Shown: in pieces, positions 1 through 8,065 of the stretch
Position numbering within the stretch: the stretch's first letter is position 1
Layout of the letters: every line of letters starts with the position of its first letter
DNA from: Streptomyces macrolidinus
Lineage (GTDB): Bacteria > Actinomycetota > Actinomycetes > Streptomycetales > Streptomycetaceae
Reading direction: 5' to 3'
NCBI RefSeq assembly: GCF_023887685.1
Contig: NZ_JAMWMR010000018.1
Span: 80,737 to 144,736 of the forward strand
DNA: 64,000 nucleotides
Made by a program: the position numbers and the translations under genes
Notes under the pieces: generated by a model
What the model was told of the DNA's origin: nothing
What the model saw: only the letters and a program-made list of their open reading frames with translations
Database searches by the model: none

Positions 1-685
1 CGGTGTCACCGGCCAGGTGCCGCGAGAGGGCGGCGGCCACGCGTGCGGTGACGGCGGACGGGCAGGCCGGCACCCGGCGGCGCAGCCACAGCGGGGTGCC
101 GTCGGCCGGTCCGTCGCCGAGGATCGCGGGCAGGCCCGGGATACGGGCCAAAGGTTCGGCGGGCGGTACGGTTCCCGCCGCCGTACGGAAGTGGGTGTCG
201 TCGACCACCGAGGCGGCGCCGACGGGGTCCTCGCCGCGCAGCACGCGGAACACGTCGTCGATCCACTGCCGCAGTCCCCGGCCGTCGGTGACGATGTGGC
301 TGGCCCGCACGACCAGCCGGGTCACCGGGCCGCCGGCGAGACCGACCTCGCAGACCGGGCCGGTGACGACGTCCAGGTCACGGTGGAAGAAGGGGGTGTC
401 GAAGGCGGTGTCCGCGGCGAGGTCGGGGAGTTCGACGACCGGCGGGACCGGGCCGTCCGCGCGCCAGGCGGCGGCCCGTCGGCGGACCGCCAGTCCGGGG
501 TTGGCCAGGGTGGCGGTGCGTACGGCGTCCCGGAGGGCACCGGGGTCGATCCGGCCCTCCCCCTCCACGACCATCTGGATGAGCTGCGGGGTGCCGGTCG
601 CCGCCGCGTTCAGATAGCCGCGCTCGATCTGCGAGATACGGCGGGTGTACGGCCGTGCCCGGGTGGCCGTGGCTGCGGCGGTCAT
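1..685 (-). CDS. Condensation-domain acyltransferase (partial, runs off left edge)
   Basis: Only the N-terminal 228 residues lie in the window; there is no stop before the left edge. Residues 130-135 read HIVTDG, the HxxxDG active-site motif of NRPS condensation domains and related acyltransferases, followed by a region with the usual N-lobe character. Such enzymes join a carrier-bound acyl or aminoacyl group to an amine or hydroxyl. The ATG start overlaps the stop of the phosphopantetheinyl transferase gene (ATGA), so it belongs to the same operon. In this context it probably couples the polyketide acyl chain to an amino acid (inference). It could also be a PapA-like acyltransferase or the first domain of a larger NRPS. 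Confidence 0.75.
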   Translation of the reverse strand, partial: MTAAATATRARPYTRRISQIERGYLNAAATGTPQLIQMVVEGEGRIDPGALRDAVRTATLANPGLAVRRRAAAWRADGPVPPVVELPDLAADTAFDTPFFHRDLDVVTGPVCEVGLAGGPVTRLVVRASHIVTDGRGLRQWIDDVFRVLRGEDPVGAASVVDDTHFRTAAGTVPPAEPLARIPGLPAILGDGPADGTPLWLRRRVPACPSAVTARVAAALSRHLAGDT

Positions 686-1593
686 GCCGCTCTCCCTTCT
701 TGCCGGGTGCGCCCCGGCCGTGCGCGGTGGGGTGCCTGGTGTTCTTCCTGCCGCCGGTAGCGCACCGGGACGGGCTCGGCGGCGACGAGCGCGAGGTGCA
801 TCGCGGGGGCTAGTGCCTCGGCAGGCGATGTTTGCCCGTCAAGGAGCGGCGTCCGGTGCGTGCTCTCTGGGGGTCCCCCCTGCTCGAAGAGCTTGGGGGA
901 GTGCCGGGCGGAAGCCCTCGTACTGGACGTACGTGGGCTTTCGTCCGGTGCGGCGAGTGGGGGTCCCCCCTGCTCGCAGAGCTCGGGGGAGCGTGCCGGG
1001 CGTCGCGACAGGGCGAACGTCGCCTGCCGAGGCACTAGGGCGGCCGAACGGACGTGGTAGGGCGTGACGTTGGTGGGCCGCCAGCCCGGCCGCCAGTCCG
1101 GCAGCCGGACCCCGGCGAAGGTCTCCTTCGTCACGTGCGAGGCCTTGATGAGCGCCTCGCACTCGGCGAAGTCCCGTATGGTGGCCGGCTCGGTGCGGCC
1201 GAGCAGTTCCCCGAGCCAGCGCATGGCGTGCGGCCGGTCCCGCTCGTCCTGGAGGTCCACCCCGACCACCGGGCCGGTCGACAGGGCGACCGCGCTGTAG
1301 GCGTCGCAGTGGGCGACCGAGACCGTCAGTCCGTGCGCCGGAACGCTCCACCGCTTGTGGTCGTCCCGGGCCAGGTCCCGTGCGGTGATGCCGAGGCCGT
1401 ACACCGTCCGTACGGCCTCGATGATCAGCGAGCGGCCGGACCGGCTGAGGTGGTGGCCCATACGGTCACGCGGGAGGCGGGGGTGGTGGGTGACGACGCA
1501 GTCGATCACGGCCGCGCCGTCCCCGAGGCGCGCCCGGGTTCCCGTACCGGCCCGCATCACCGGGTCCATCACCAGCCCCATCAACGCGCCCAT
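682..1593 (-). CDS. 4'-phosphopantetheinyl transferase, in-frame MITE insertion
   Basis: Sfp-type enzyme that moves phosphopantetheine from CoA to carrier-protein serines, as needed for the two carrier proteins in this cluster. The Mg-binding motif GVDLQDE is at residues 111-117 and the second motif FAECEALIKA at about 142-151. After residue 185 the reading frame enters a 227-bp inverted-repeat element that adds 77 codons including the target duplication and returns in frame to the native tail (APAMHLALV). Without it the protein would be about 226 residues, the normal Sfp size. The catalytic core precedes the insertion, so the enzyme may still fold, but this is untested. Met5 or Met9 are alternative starts. 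Confidence 0.85.
   Translation of the reverse strand: MGALMGLVMDPVMRAGTGTRARLGDGAAVIDCVVTHHPRLPRDRMGHHLSRSGRSLIIEAVRTVYGLGITARDLARDDHKRWSVPAHGLTVSVAHCDAYSAVALSTGPVVGVDLQDERDRPHAMRWLGELLGRTEPATIRDFAECEALIKASHVTKETFAGVRLPDWRPGWRPTNVTPYHVRSAALVPRQATFALSRRPARSPELCEQGGPPLAAPDESPRTSSTRASARHSPKLFEQGGPPESTHRTPLLDGQTSPAEALAPAMHLALVAAEPVPVRYRRQEEHQAPHRARPGRTRQEGRAA
811..1037. mobile_element. MITE-like inverted-repeat element inside the PPTase gene
   Basis: The ends are inverted repeats of about 28-30 bp: 811-840 starts TAGTGCCTCGGCAGGCGA and the complement of 1008-1037 starts identically, with a few mismatches further in. GGGC occurs at 807-810 and again at 1038-1041, a likely 4-bp target duplication. 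Inside are two near-identical 33-bp copies (about 870-902 and 960-992) with a GGGGGTCCCCCC core. It encodes no transposase, so it would need one in trans. The insertion plus duplication is 231 bp, exactly 77 codons. Confidence 0.85.
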
Positions 1594-1596
1594 GGC

Positions 1597-3912
1597 TCAC
1601 GCCTCCGTGTCGAACACGGCCGCCGCGTAGCTGCCGCCGTAGGCGAAGCTGGACAGCAGCACCCGGCCGCGCGGGGTGTCGCCGCTCAGCGCGGCGACCA
1701 GGCCGAGGGCACCCGCACTGCCGTACGTCTCCCCCAGCAGCGCCTTGGGCGCGAGCACCGGGCGGCCTTCCAGACCGGCCAGGCGCAGGGCCCGGGACTG
1801 GGCCGTGTCGACCAGGCTGTATCCGGAGGCGGCCGAGACGACGGTGTCGATCCCCTCCGGGCCGGTCCCGGCCTCGGCCATCGCCGCGCGCAGCGCCCTG
1901 GCCCACGCCTCGCCGTCGCGGCCGATGCGGCCGATACCGGCGGACTCGCCGGAGGCGCCGTAGCCGCGGACCCGGGCGAGGACGTCCGCGCCGCGATCGG
2001 CGGCCGACTCCCGGCTCTCCAGCAGGATCGCGGCGGCCCCCTCGCTGAGGACCGTTCCGGTCCGGCCGCCGGGCACCACGCGGGCGGTGCGGGCATAGCC
2101 GGGGAGTCCGGCCTGGGTGGCCAGCGCCTGCTCGGGGAACTCGTCGGCGATCACGACCATGATCCGCCGGGCCGCGCCGCGGGCGATGACCCGCGCCGCG
2201 AGCTGCAGCGCGAGGACCGAACTGGTGCCGCCGGACGCGATGGTGGCGGTGTAGCCGCGGTAGCGGTGCAGCATCGCCACGTGCCCGGCGGCGGCGTTGA
2301 CGACCGTGTTGGCGAACAGGGCCGGGTTGGCGCCGTTGATGCCCTGCTGGAGGACGCCCTTGTGGAACTGGAGGACGGACGTCACCGGGCCGTACCCCGT
2401 CGCGAAGACGATGCCGGTGCCCTCCGCCTCGGCCCGCGAGGGCTTGCCGTGCCGGCCGTAGAGGTCGGCGACCGCGGCGGCGGCGAGCAGGCTGAGCGGG
2501 TCCATCCGGCGGGCGCGGCTGGGGTTGATGCCGCGGGACGCGGACTTGACGTCGATCCGGCCGACGGGCACCTCCCCGACGCCCTCGACGTGTTCGACGC
2601 CGGTGAAGCAGGCGCGCTCCTCGGCCAGGGCCGCGAGCAGGTCGGCGGTGGTGCCGGCCGCGCCCGCCAGACCCGCGACCCCCGTGACCACCACGTCGTG
2701 GACGGACTCGGTGCGGCGCGGCACGGAGCCGGGGTGACCCGGCCGGTTCAGCACGACGGAGGCGTTGTTGCCGCCGAAGGCGAAGGAGTTGGACAGGATG
2801 GCGTCGGGGACGGCCGGGCGGCCCGCGTCCGGGATGACGTCCAGGCCGAACGGCTGCTCCACACCACGGGTGTTGATGGTCGGCGGCAGGACCCCGCGGT
2901 CGATCGCGAGGGTGCTCACCACCGCCTCGACCGCGCCGGCCGCGCCGAGGGTGTGGCCGATGATCGACTTGGTGGAGCTGGCCGGTGGCACGGACGCGCC
3001 GAACAGCAGCTTGACGGCCTTGGGTTCGGAGGCGTCGTTGGCGGGCGTCCCGGTGCCGTGCAGATTGAGGTAGTCGACGTCGGCCGGGGTGAGCCCGGCG
3101 GTGTCCAGGGCCTGCGCCATGGCGGCGCAGGCGCCCTTGCCGCTGGGGTCCGGGGCGGTCTGGTGGTAGCCGTCGCAGGACAGGCCGTACCCGCCCAGCT
3201 CGGCCAGCGGCCGGGCACCGCGGGCGGCGGCGCGGTCGGCCGACTCCAGCACCATGAACCCGGCGCCCTCACCGAGGGTCAGCCCGCTGGAGGCCGACAT
3301 CGGCGAGCAGGGCTCGGCGTCCAGCGCGCCCAGGGCGCTGAACCCGTACGCGGACAGCGAGGCGAGGGGGTCGACGCCGCCGCAGATGACGTAGTCGACG
3401 TCCTCCTTCCACAGCAGCTCGGCCGCGTAGCCGAGGGCCACCGCGCTGGCCGCGCAGGCGTTGGAGAGGACCACGCGCGGGCCGCGCAGGTCGAACTCGG
3501 CGGCGATGTAGTCGCCGACGCACGGCAGTTGGGAGGCGGCGGCGCCCTCGGCGTCCAGCGTCCCCTCGTGCACCAGACCGGCGTGCACGCCCTCCAGCGT
3601 CGGCATCGCGCCGAGGCTGGAGCCGACCACGACCGCGACCCGGTCCCGGTCGACGGTGTCGAGGTCCAGGCCGCTGGTGTGCAGCGCCTCGCGGATGGCG
3701 GTGGCGGCCAGGGCGTAGCAGCGGTCGAGGCCCGCAGGCTGCTCCGCGGTGACCATCCCGGCCCACTCGGTCAGCAGCTCGGAGGTGTCGAAGAGGGAGT
3801 TGGTACGGATGCCGGAGGTCCCGGCGGTGATGGACGACCAGCTCTTCTCCAGGTCGTCCCCGGCTCCGGTGATCAGTCCCAGGCCGGTGAGGGCGATTCT
3901 CGGCGTGGTCAT
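1597..3912 (-). CDS. Fused ketosynthase / chain-length-factor (KS-CLF)
   Basis: A 771-residue protein with two thiolase-fold ketosynthase halves. The first half has the full catalytic triad: Cys153 in NACAAS, His285 in HGTGTP and His320 in GHTLG. The second half, from about residue 395, keeps the fold but has GGTSS where the active cysteine should be, as in chain-length factors. The two are normally separate KS-alpha and KS-beta genes; here they are one polypeptide. With the ketoreductase, FabZ-like dehydratase and ACP upstream this suggests a reducing type II polyketide synthase making a polyene or unsaturated acyl chain. The start codon overlaps the preceding stop (TGATG). Confidence 0.9.
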   Translation of the reverse strand: MTTPRIALTGLGLITGAGDDLEKSWSSITAGTSGIRTNSLFDTSELLTEWAGMVTAEQPAGLDRCYALAATAIREALHTSGLDLDTVDRDRVAVVVGSSLGAMPTLEGVHAGLVHEGTLDAEGAAASQLPCVGDYIAAEFDLRGPRVVLSNACAASAVALGYAAELLWKEDVDYVICGGVDPLASLSAYGFSALGALDAEPCSPMSASSGLTLGEGAGFMVLESADRAAARGARPLAELGGYGLSCDGYHQTAPDPSGKGACAAMAQALDTAGLTPADVDYLNLHGTGTPANDASEPKAVKLLFGASVPPASSTKSIIGHTLGAAGAVEAVVSTLAIDRGVLPPTINTRGVEQPFGLDVIPDAGRPAVPDAILSNSFAFGGNNASVVLNRPGHPGSVPRRTESVHDVVVTGVAGLAGAAGTTADLLAALAEERACFTGVEHVEGVGEVPVGRIDVKSASRGINPSRARRMDPLSLLAAAAVADLYGRHGKPSRAEAEGTGIVFATGYGPVTSVLQFHKGVLQQGINGANPALFANTVVNAAAGHVAMLHRYRGYTATIASGGTSSVLALQLAARVIARGAARRIMVVIADEFPEQALATQAGLPGYARTARVVPGGRTGTVLSEGAAAILLESRESAADRGADVLARVRGYGASGESAGIGRIGRDGEAWARALRAAMAEAGTGPEGIDTVVSAASGYSLVDTAQSRALRLAGLEGRPVLAPKALLGETYGSAGALGLVAALSGDTPRGRVLLSSFAYGGSYAAAVFDTEA

Positions 3913-4946
3913 CAGGAGATCCTCGTGGTGAGCGAACGGGCGATGACGCGGGGCAGGGTGACGGTGCGCAGCGGGCGCTCGGCGCCCTGCTCGTCGGTGG
4001 CGGCCAGCTCCAGGCCGGGGACCCAGAAGGGGGCGTCGAGGAGGGCCAGGACCAGCTCCTCCTCCGGGTTGGCGGAGGGCGCCTGCCACAGGACGGTGCC
4101 GACGGGCTGCCCGGCGGCGGTGATCTTCGTACCGGCGGTGAAGCGGCTCTCGGCGGGCGTGGCGAGCGCGGTCAGCCGGGCGGTGTCGGTGGTCGGCTGC
4201 TCCAGGTCGGCGGAGCCGTGGAACTCGCCGATCCGGTTCCAGTCGATCATCCAGGACAGGTCGGCCTCGTGGACGCTCAGCCCGGCGAACCCGGTCGCGT
4301 AGAGGGCCATACCGGCCTCGGCCTGGACCCGGGCGAGTCCCTCGGGCCCGACCGGCGCGCCGCCCTGCTCGGCGACGGCGGTGAGCACGGCCTGGTGGGC
4401 GACGTCGGGGGCGTTGGTCAGCAGCAGGTAGCCGTACTCGCCGGTGGTGCCGACGCGGGCGAGGTGGGCCGACGCGGCGGGCTCGCCGGGCAGTTCGGAC
4501 TCGGTGACGGCGTGCAGGGTCAGGCCGGAGATGTCGAAGTCGACGAAGTGCGCGGCCACGGACCAGGCGGTCGGCCCCTCGAAGGCGCTGGCGCCCCAGC
4601 CCTCCGGTTCGACCTCGATCGTGACGTCCTCGGGGGTGTCCAACTGGGCGAAGTACGCGCGCAGTTCGTCGCCGGTGACCGCGGTGCGCGGCAGCAGCCA
4701 GGCGTCGTCGCCGATCTCGAAGTGCAGCAGGACCGCGAACGGGGTGCCGTCGGCGTTCAGCGCGAGCGCCTCACGGACGGTGTCCGGCTCGACGAACTCA
4801 CCGGACTTGGCGAGGAACTGGTCGAGGAAGGTGATCCGCTCGTCGCCGCAGACACGGACCAGCGGGGCCGTGATCCGGTAGGCGCCGACCGTGGTGCGCA
4901 CGGTGGTGTAGTCGTCCGTCTCGGTGCGGAGCAGGGCGGTGGTCAT
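3912..4946 (-). CDS. GcvT-like aminomethyltransferase / folate-binding protein
   Basis: A 344-residue protein resembling glycine-cleavage T proteins: an N-terminal folate-binding type fold (TVGAYRITAPLVRVCGDERITFLDQF), a central section with ARVGTTGEYGYLLL, and a C-terminal beta-barrel region with GTKITAAGQPVGTVLW. T proteins use tetrahydrofolate as a one-carbon carrier. In a biosynthetic cluster without the rest of the glycine system it more likely methylates, hydroxymethylates or demethylates a pathway intermediate (inference). The ATG at 4946 is preceded by AAAGGAAC. A GTG at 5087, overlapping the upstream stop, is in frame and would add 47 residues encoded by a 21-bp repeat. Confidence 0.7.
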   Translation of the reverse strand: MTTALLRTETDDYTTVRTTVGAYRITAPLVRVCGDERITFLDQFLAKSGEFVEPDTVREALALNADGTPFAVLLHFEIGDDAWLLPRTAVTGDELRAYFAQLDTPEDVTIEVEPEGWGASAFEGPTAWSVAAHFVDFDISGLTLHAVTESELPGEPAASAHLARVGTTGEYGYLLLTNAPDVAHQAVLTAVAEQGGAPVGPEGLARVQAEAGMALYATGFAGLSVHEADLSWMIDWNRIGEFHGSADLEQPTTDTARLTALATPAESRFTAGTKITAAGQPVGTVLWQAPSANPEEELVLALLDAPFWVPGLELAATDEQGAERPLRTVTLPRVIARSLTTRIS

Positions 4947-4985
4947 GATGAACGGTTCCTTTCGGTCGGTGCGGTGCGGTGCGAT

Positions 4986-5090
4986 GAGTTCGTCGGTCAG
5001 CACGGCGAGTTCGTCGGTCGGCGAGGCGAGTTCGTCGTTCAGCACGGCGAGTTCGCTGGCTGGCAAGGCAAGTGCGTTGTTCAGCACGGC
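4986..5090. repeat. Five tandem 21-bp repeats between GNAT and gcvT-like genes
   Basis: Five imperfect 21-bp copies begin at 4986, 5007, 5028, 5049 and 5070; the unit resembles GAGTTCGTCGGTCAGCACGGC. Copies 1, 3 and 5 end CAGCACGGC, while 2 and 4 end in a GGCGAGGC or GGCAAGGC variant, so a 42-bp unit was probably duplicated. On the minus strand, in frame with the gcvT-like gene, they encode heptads such as AVLNDEL, ASPTDEL and AVLTDEL. The last copy overlaps the end of the GNAT gene. Confidence 0.85.
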
Positions 5091-7093
5091 GGTTCGGCGC
5101 TCACCGTGAGGTGCCAGGCGTTCTCCTGGCGCGCCGGGGAGGCGCAGCCGACGAGCAGGCCGGACGAGGTGGGGCGCAGGACGATCTCCGCCTCGGCCGA
5201 CGCGGGGTCGGCGGGCCGGCAGTGCAGCCAGGTGCCGTCGGTGAGCCGTACGGCGACGGCGGCGGCCCAGAGCTGCCGGAACTCCCGGGAGTTCAGCTCC
5301 CACCGGGTACCGGCGGAGTCGATCACCACGGGGGTGTGGCGTGGGGTGTTCGGGGTGAGCCAGAGGACGACCTCCTCGTGGGTGGCCGGTGCCTGGATGT
5401 CCACGCGGACCGGCTCGGCGGTGTCCTCGGGCGCGGTCAGCTCGAAGCCGACCTGCTCCTGCGGGCCGTACAGGCCGAGCGGGTGCTTCTCCTCCCACGC
5501 GGCGGTGGAGCGCACGCCCCAGCCGAGACCGGCGGCGCGGCCGAACCGGCTGTGCTCGGCGGTGACCCACAGGCCCGCGCTCCAGCGGGGGTTGTTGCCG
5601 AAGGCCCGGGTGCGCGGGAAGGGGCTGCGCAGGACCTTGGTCCTGCCCTCCTTCCAGGAGGTGACGCCCGCGGCGGCGGCGTCGAGCTGGATCCGGCGGG
5701 GGCCGTCGACCGGTCGTACGGCGGCGGTGCCCGCACGCGGGGCGTCGCCGCGCCGGAACTCGGTGCGCAGCCGGGCCACCCCGTCCGCTCCGGCGGCCAG
5801 GCCACGCTCCAGCAACTGGCTGTGGATCAGCCGGACCGGTTCCTGGACCGGCACCCGGATCTGCCAGTCCGCGCCGCGCCAGGTCAGGTCGGTGCCGGGC
5901 GGGGCCACCCGCGCCGCGGCGACCACCTCGGAGGCGTCGCGGACGCCGAGGCCGAGCCCGAGCAGGTGCGGCTCCTCGCCGCCCTGGGCGAAGGTGCCCT
6001 GCCGTACGCCCACGGTCTGGAAGATCCGGCCGGGGCGGCGGGTGAAGGCGAAGTCCTGGGCGAGCACGCCCTCGGCGAGGGTGACCGTGCCGGTGACCCG
6101 GTCCTCCCCGCACCGCTCGGTGATCCGTACGCCGCCGTCGACGGGGGCCAGTTCCAGGTCGCGCGGTTCGCCCTCGCGCCAGCCCGCCGGGCGGTCGGCG
6201 CGGCAGCTCGGCCAGGTGGAGACGAACACCGGCCCGTGGTGGCCCTCGGCCAGCACGCGTACGGTCCCGTCGTCGCCGTCCACCTCGACCGCCAGTCCGT
6301 CGGCGGCGAACCGGTACGGCTCGACCTGCCGCGGGGCGCGGATCCGGTAGGGCGGTTCCACGAGCCGCAGGGCGCGGGAGGTGCCGTCGGGTCCGGCGAT
6401 CCGTGCCTCGCGGACGGCGCCGCGGTCCACGTCGACACGGGCGGTGAGCCGGAACTCCCCGAGCGCCAGGCAGTACTCGACGGTGTGGACCCCGTCGACC
6501 ACGCGGACGTCGGAGCGCATCTCGTCGTCGCGTGCCTCGGTCACGCTGGCGAAGCTGTTGAGGCCGCCGAGGGCCGCCTTGACCTCGGGGTCGAGGTCGG
6601 CGAAGACGCTGCGCAGGATCAGCGGGATGTAGTTGTGCAGTTCGACGTTGCCGTCCTCGCCGGGCACGGTCCGCCCGACGGAGACACAGCCGACCCGCCG
6701 GTAGAGCCGGAACGCCACGGTGTTGGCGGGGTTGACGGTGAGCCGCAGCACGAGACAGCCGGACTGCACCATCCACTCCACGGCCTCCGTGAACAGCCGT
6801 CCGGTGATCACACCGTTGCGGTAGGCGGGGGCGACGAAGAACATGTCGGCGATCAGCTCGCCGGCGCGGGCGGAGCGCCGCCCGGTGTTGTGGAACAGGC
6901 CGAAGGTGCCCACCACACGCCCGGCGTCCACCGCCACCAGGAACATGCCGGTGTCGCGCTCGGCCAGCTCGCGCCTCAGCTCCTCGCCGGTGATACCGCC
7001 CGCTACCGGGTTGGGGTTGTCGCGGTGGCGGTTGTACAGCTCCGCGATGTCATGCGCGTCGCCCTCCTGGTACGGGCGGATCGTGAGGGACAT
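5081..7093 (-). CDS. GNAT N-acetyltransferase with large C-terminal domain
   Basis: A 670-residue protein. The first 170 residues or so form a GNAT acetyltransferase domain: beta strands with VVGTFGLFHN, a FFVAPAYRNGVITGRL acetyl-CoA loop region and NTVAFRLYRRVG near its end. The remaining 500 residues are beta-rich and I do not recognise them; they contain no obvious membrane segments. GNAT domains transfer acyl groups from CoA to amines. A strong AGAAGGAGGTG site precedes the ATG. It lies between the dehydratase and gcvT-like genes, so it likely tailors or loads an amino-containing intermediate. The C-terminal half could be a substrate-binding or second enzymatic domain. Confidence 0.7.
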   Translation of the reverse strand: MSLTIRPYQEGDAHDIAELYNRHRDNPNPVAGGITGEELRRELAERDTGMFLVAVDAGRVVGTFGLFHNTGRRSARAGELIADMFFVAPAYRNGVITGRLFTEAVEWMVQSGCLVLRLTVNPANTVAFRLYRRVGCVSVGRTVPGEDGNVELHNYIPLILRSVFADLDPEVKAALGGLNSFASVTEARDDEMRSDVRVVDGVHTVEYCLALGEFRLTARVDVDRGAVREARIAGPDGTSRALRLVEPPYRIRAPRQVEPYRFAADGLAVEVDGDDGTVRVLAEGHHGPVFVSTWPSCRADRPAGWREGEPRDLELAPVDGGVRITERCGEDRVTGTVTLAEGVLAQDFAFTRRPGRIFQTVGVRQGTFAQGGEEPHLLGLGLGVRDASEVVAAARVAPPGTDLTWRGADWQIRVPVQEPVRLIHSQLLERGLAAGADGVARLRTEFRRGDAPRAGTAAVRPVDGPRRIQLDAAAAGVTSWKEGRTKVLRSPFPRTRAFGNNPRWSAGLWVTAEHSRFGRAAGLGWGVRSTAAWEEKHPLGLYGPQEQVGFELTAPEDTAEPVRVDIQAPATHEEVVLWLTPNTPRHTPVVIDSAGTRWELNSREFRQLWAAAVAVRLTDGTWLHCRPADPASAEAEIVLRPTSSGLLVGCASPARQENAWHLTVSAEPPC

Positions 7094-7138
7094 TCCACAC
7101 CTCCTTCTCTCGTTCGGATCTGGGCCGGGGGCGAGTGA

Positions 7139-7693
7139 CTAGGACTTGCGGCCGGTGGTGACGATCAGGGAGCCCGCGGCGGCCAGTTCGGTGCCGACGC
7201 TGGCACGGACCGACACCTGCCGCAGGCCGCCCAGGCGCTGGCCGAGCCGGGCCTCCAGGGTGAGCTGGTCGCCGGGGACCACCAGCCGGGAGAACTTCAT
7301 CGAGCTGATGGAGCCGAGGTAGCCGACGCTCTCGGACGGGTCGCCGCCCTCGGCGGGCGGCTCGGGCGCCTCGATGATCTCGGCGACGTAGACGACCGCG
7401 ACGAGCTGCGCCATCGCCTCGACGATCATCACGCCGGGCATGATCGAGTGGTCGGGGTAGTGACCGGCGAAGAACGGCTCGTTGACGGAGACGCTCTTGA
7501 CTCCGCGGCCGGAGACACCGGGGACGACGTCGTAGGCGCGGTCGATCATCAGCATGGGCCAGCGGTGCGGCAGCATGCGCTTGATGTCGTCGGACGAGTA
7601 CGCGTACTTCTTCTTGGCGGACTTGGCCGAACCGGCCGCCTTGGCCGAACCGGCCGCCTTGACCGGCGCCTCGGGGGTGACCGTCATGCTCAC
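7139..7693 (-). CDS. FabZ-like 3-hydroxyacyl-ACP dehydratase
   Basis: A 184-residue hot-dog-fold dehydratase. His78 in the HYPDHSIMPG motif and Glu92 in VEAMAQ match the catalytic His and Glu of FabZ. It removes water from 3-hydroxyacyl-ACP, making trans double bonds as the polyketide chain grows. The N-terminal 30 residues are an Ala/Lys-rich extension (AGSAKAAGSAKSAKKK) not usual in FabZ. Its start overlaps the stop of the upstream ACP gene, which fits co-expression with its substrate carrier. Confidence 0.88.
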   Translation of the reverse strand: MSMTVTPEAPVKAAGSAKAAGSAKSAKKKYAYSSDDIKRMLPHRWPMLMIDRAYDVVPGVSGRGVKSVSVNEPFFAGHYPDHSIMPGVMIVEAMAQLVAVVYVAEIIEAPEPPAEGGDPSESVGYLGSISSMKFSRLVVPGDQLTLEARLGQRLGGLRQVSVRASVGTELAAAGSLIVTTGRKS

Positions 7694-7980
7694 ACCTCGC
7701 GGGCTTCGACGAAGTCGACGAGGGCGTTGATGGAGCCGAAGGCCTCGAAGTCGTCGTCGCTGATCAGCACGTCGTACTCGTTGTTGACCATGACGACGAT
7801 CTCCAGCGTGTCCAGCGAGTCCATCTCCAGGCCTCTGCCGAACAGCGGCTGGTTGTCGGAGACGACGGCGGGCTCGACGTCGAGACCGAGGCGGTCGATG
7901 ATCATCGACTTGACCTTCATGTTCTTCTCCAGGCGCGCCTCGGCCTGGCTGCGGATGTCCTCGAAGGTGGCGACGGACAT
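7690..7980 (-). CDS. Acyl carrier protein of the polyketide synthase
   Basis: A 96-residue acidic carrier protein. The phosphopantetheine attachment serine is Ser55 in EMDSLDTLE. It should carry malonyl extender units and the growing chain between the KS-CLF, ketoreductase and dehydratase. It is placed directly upstream of the dehydratase and downstream of the ketoreductase, as in reducing type II systems. It is distinct from the second carrier protein at 14.4 kb, which sits next to the adenylation enzyme. Confidence 0.93.
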   Translation of the reverse strand: MSVATFEDIRSQAEARLEKNMKVKSMIIDRLGLDVEPAVVSDNQPLFGRGLEMDSLDTLEIVVMVNNEYDVLISDDDFEAFGSINALVDFVEAREV

Positions 7981-7984
7981 GTGA

Positions 7985-8065
7985 CTTCCTTTCGGTCGGT
8001 CTGCTTCAACGGGCGTGGATATATGGATCAGTTGGGGATCTATGGCCCAGTTCGTGATCCATGGG
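7985..8065. repeat. Three short imperfect repeats after the ketoreductase gene
   Basis: Between the ketoreductase stop and the ACP start is a run in which a unit like ATGGATCAGTTGGGGATC recurs about three times (near 8022, 8041 and 8060), the last copy overlapping the ketoreductase codons for its final residues. On the minus strand each copy resembles the gene end (ATGATTCCCAACTGA). It looks like slippage duplication of the gene's 3' tip; no function is evident. Confidence 0.5.

Noticed and set aside
1054..4302. Very long plus-strand open frame opposite the PPTase, KS-CLF and GcvT-like genes
   Set aside because: It is antisense to strongly conserved enzymes, has no family text and has an Arg/Gly/Asp-rich composition typical of shadow frames in high-GC DNA.
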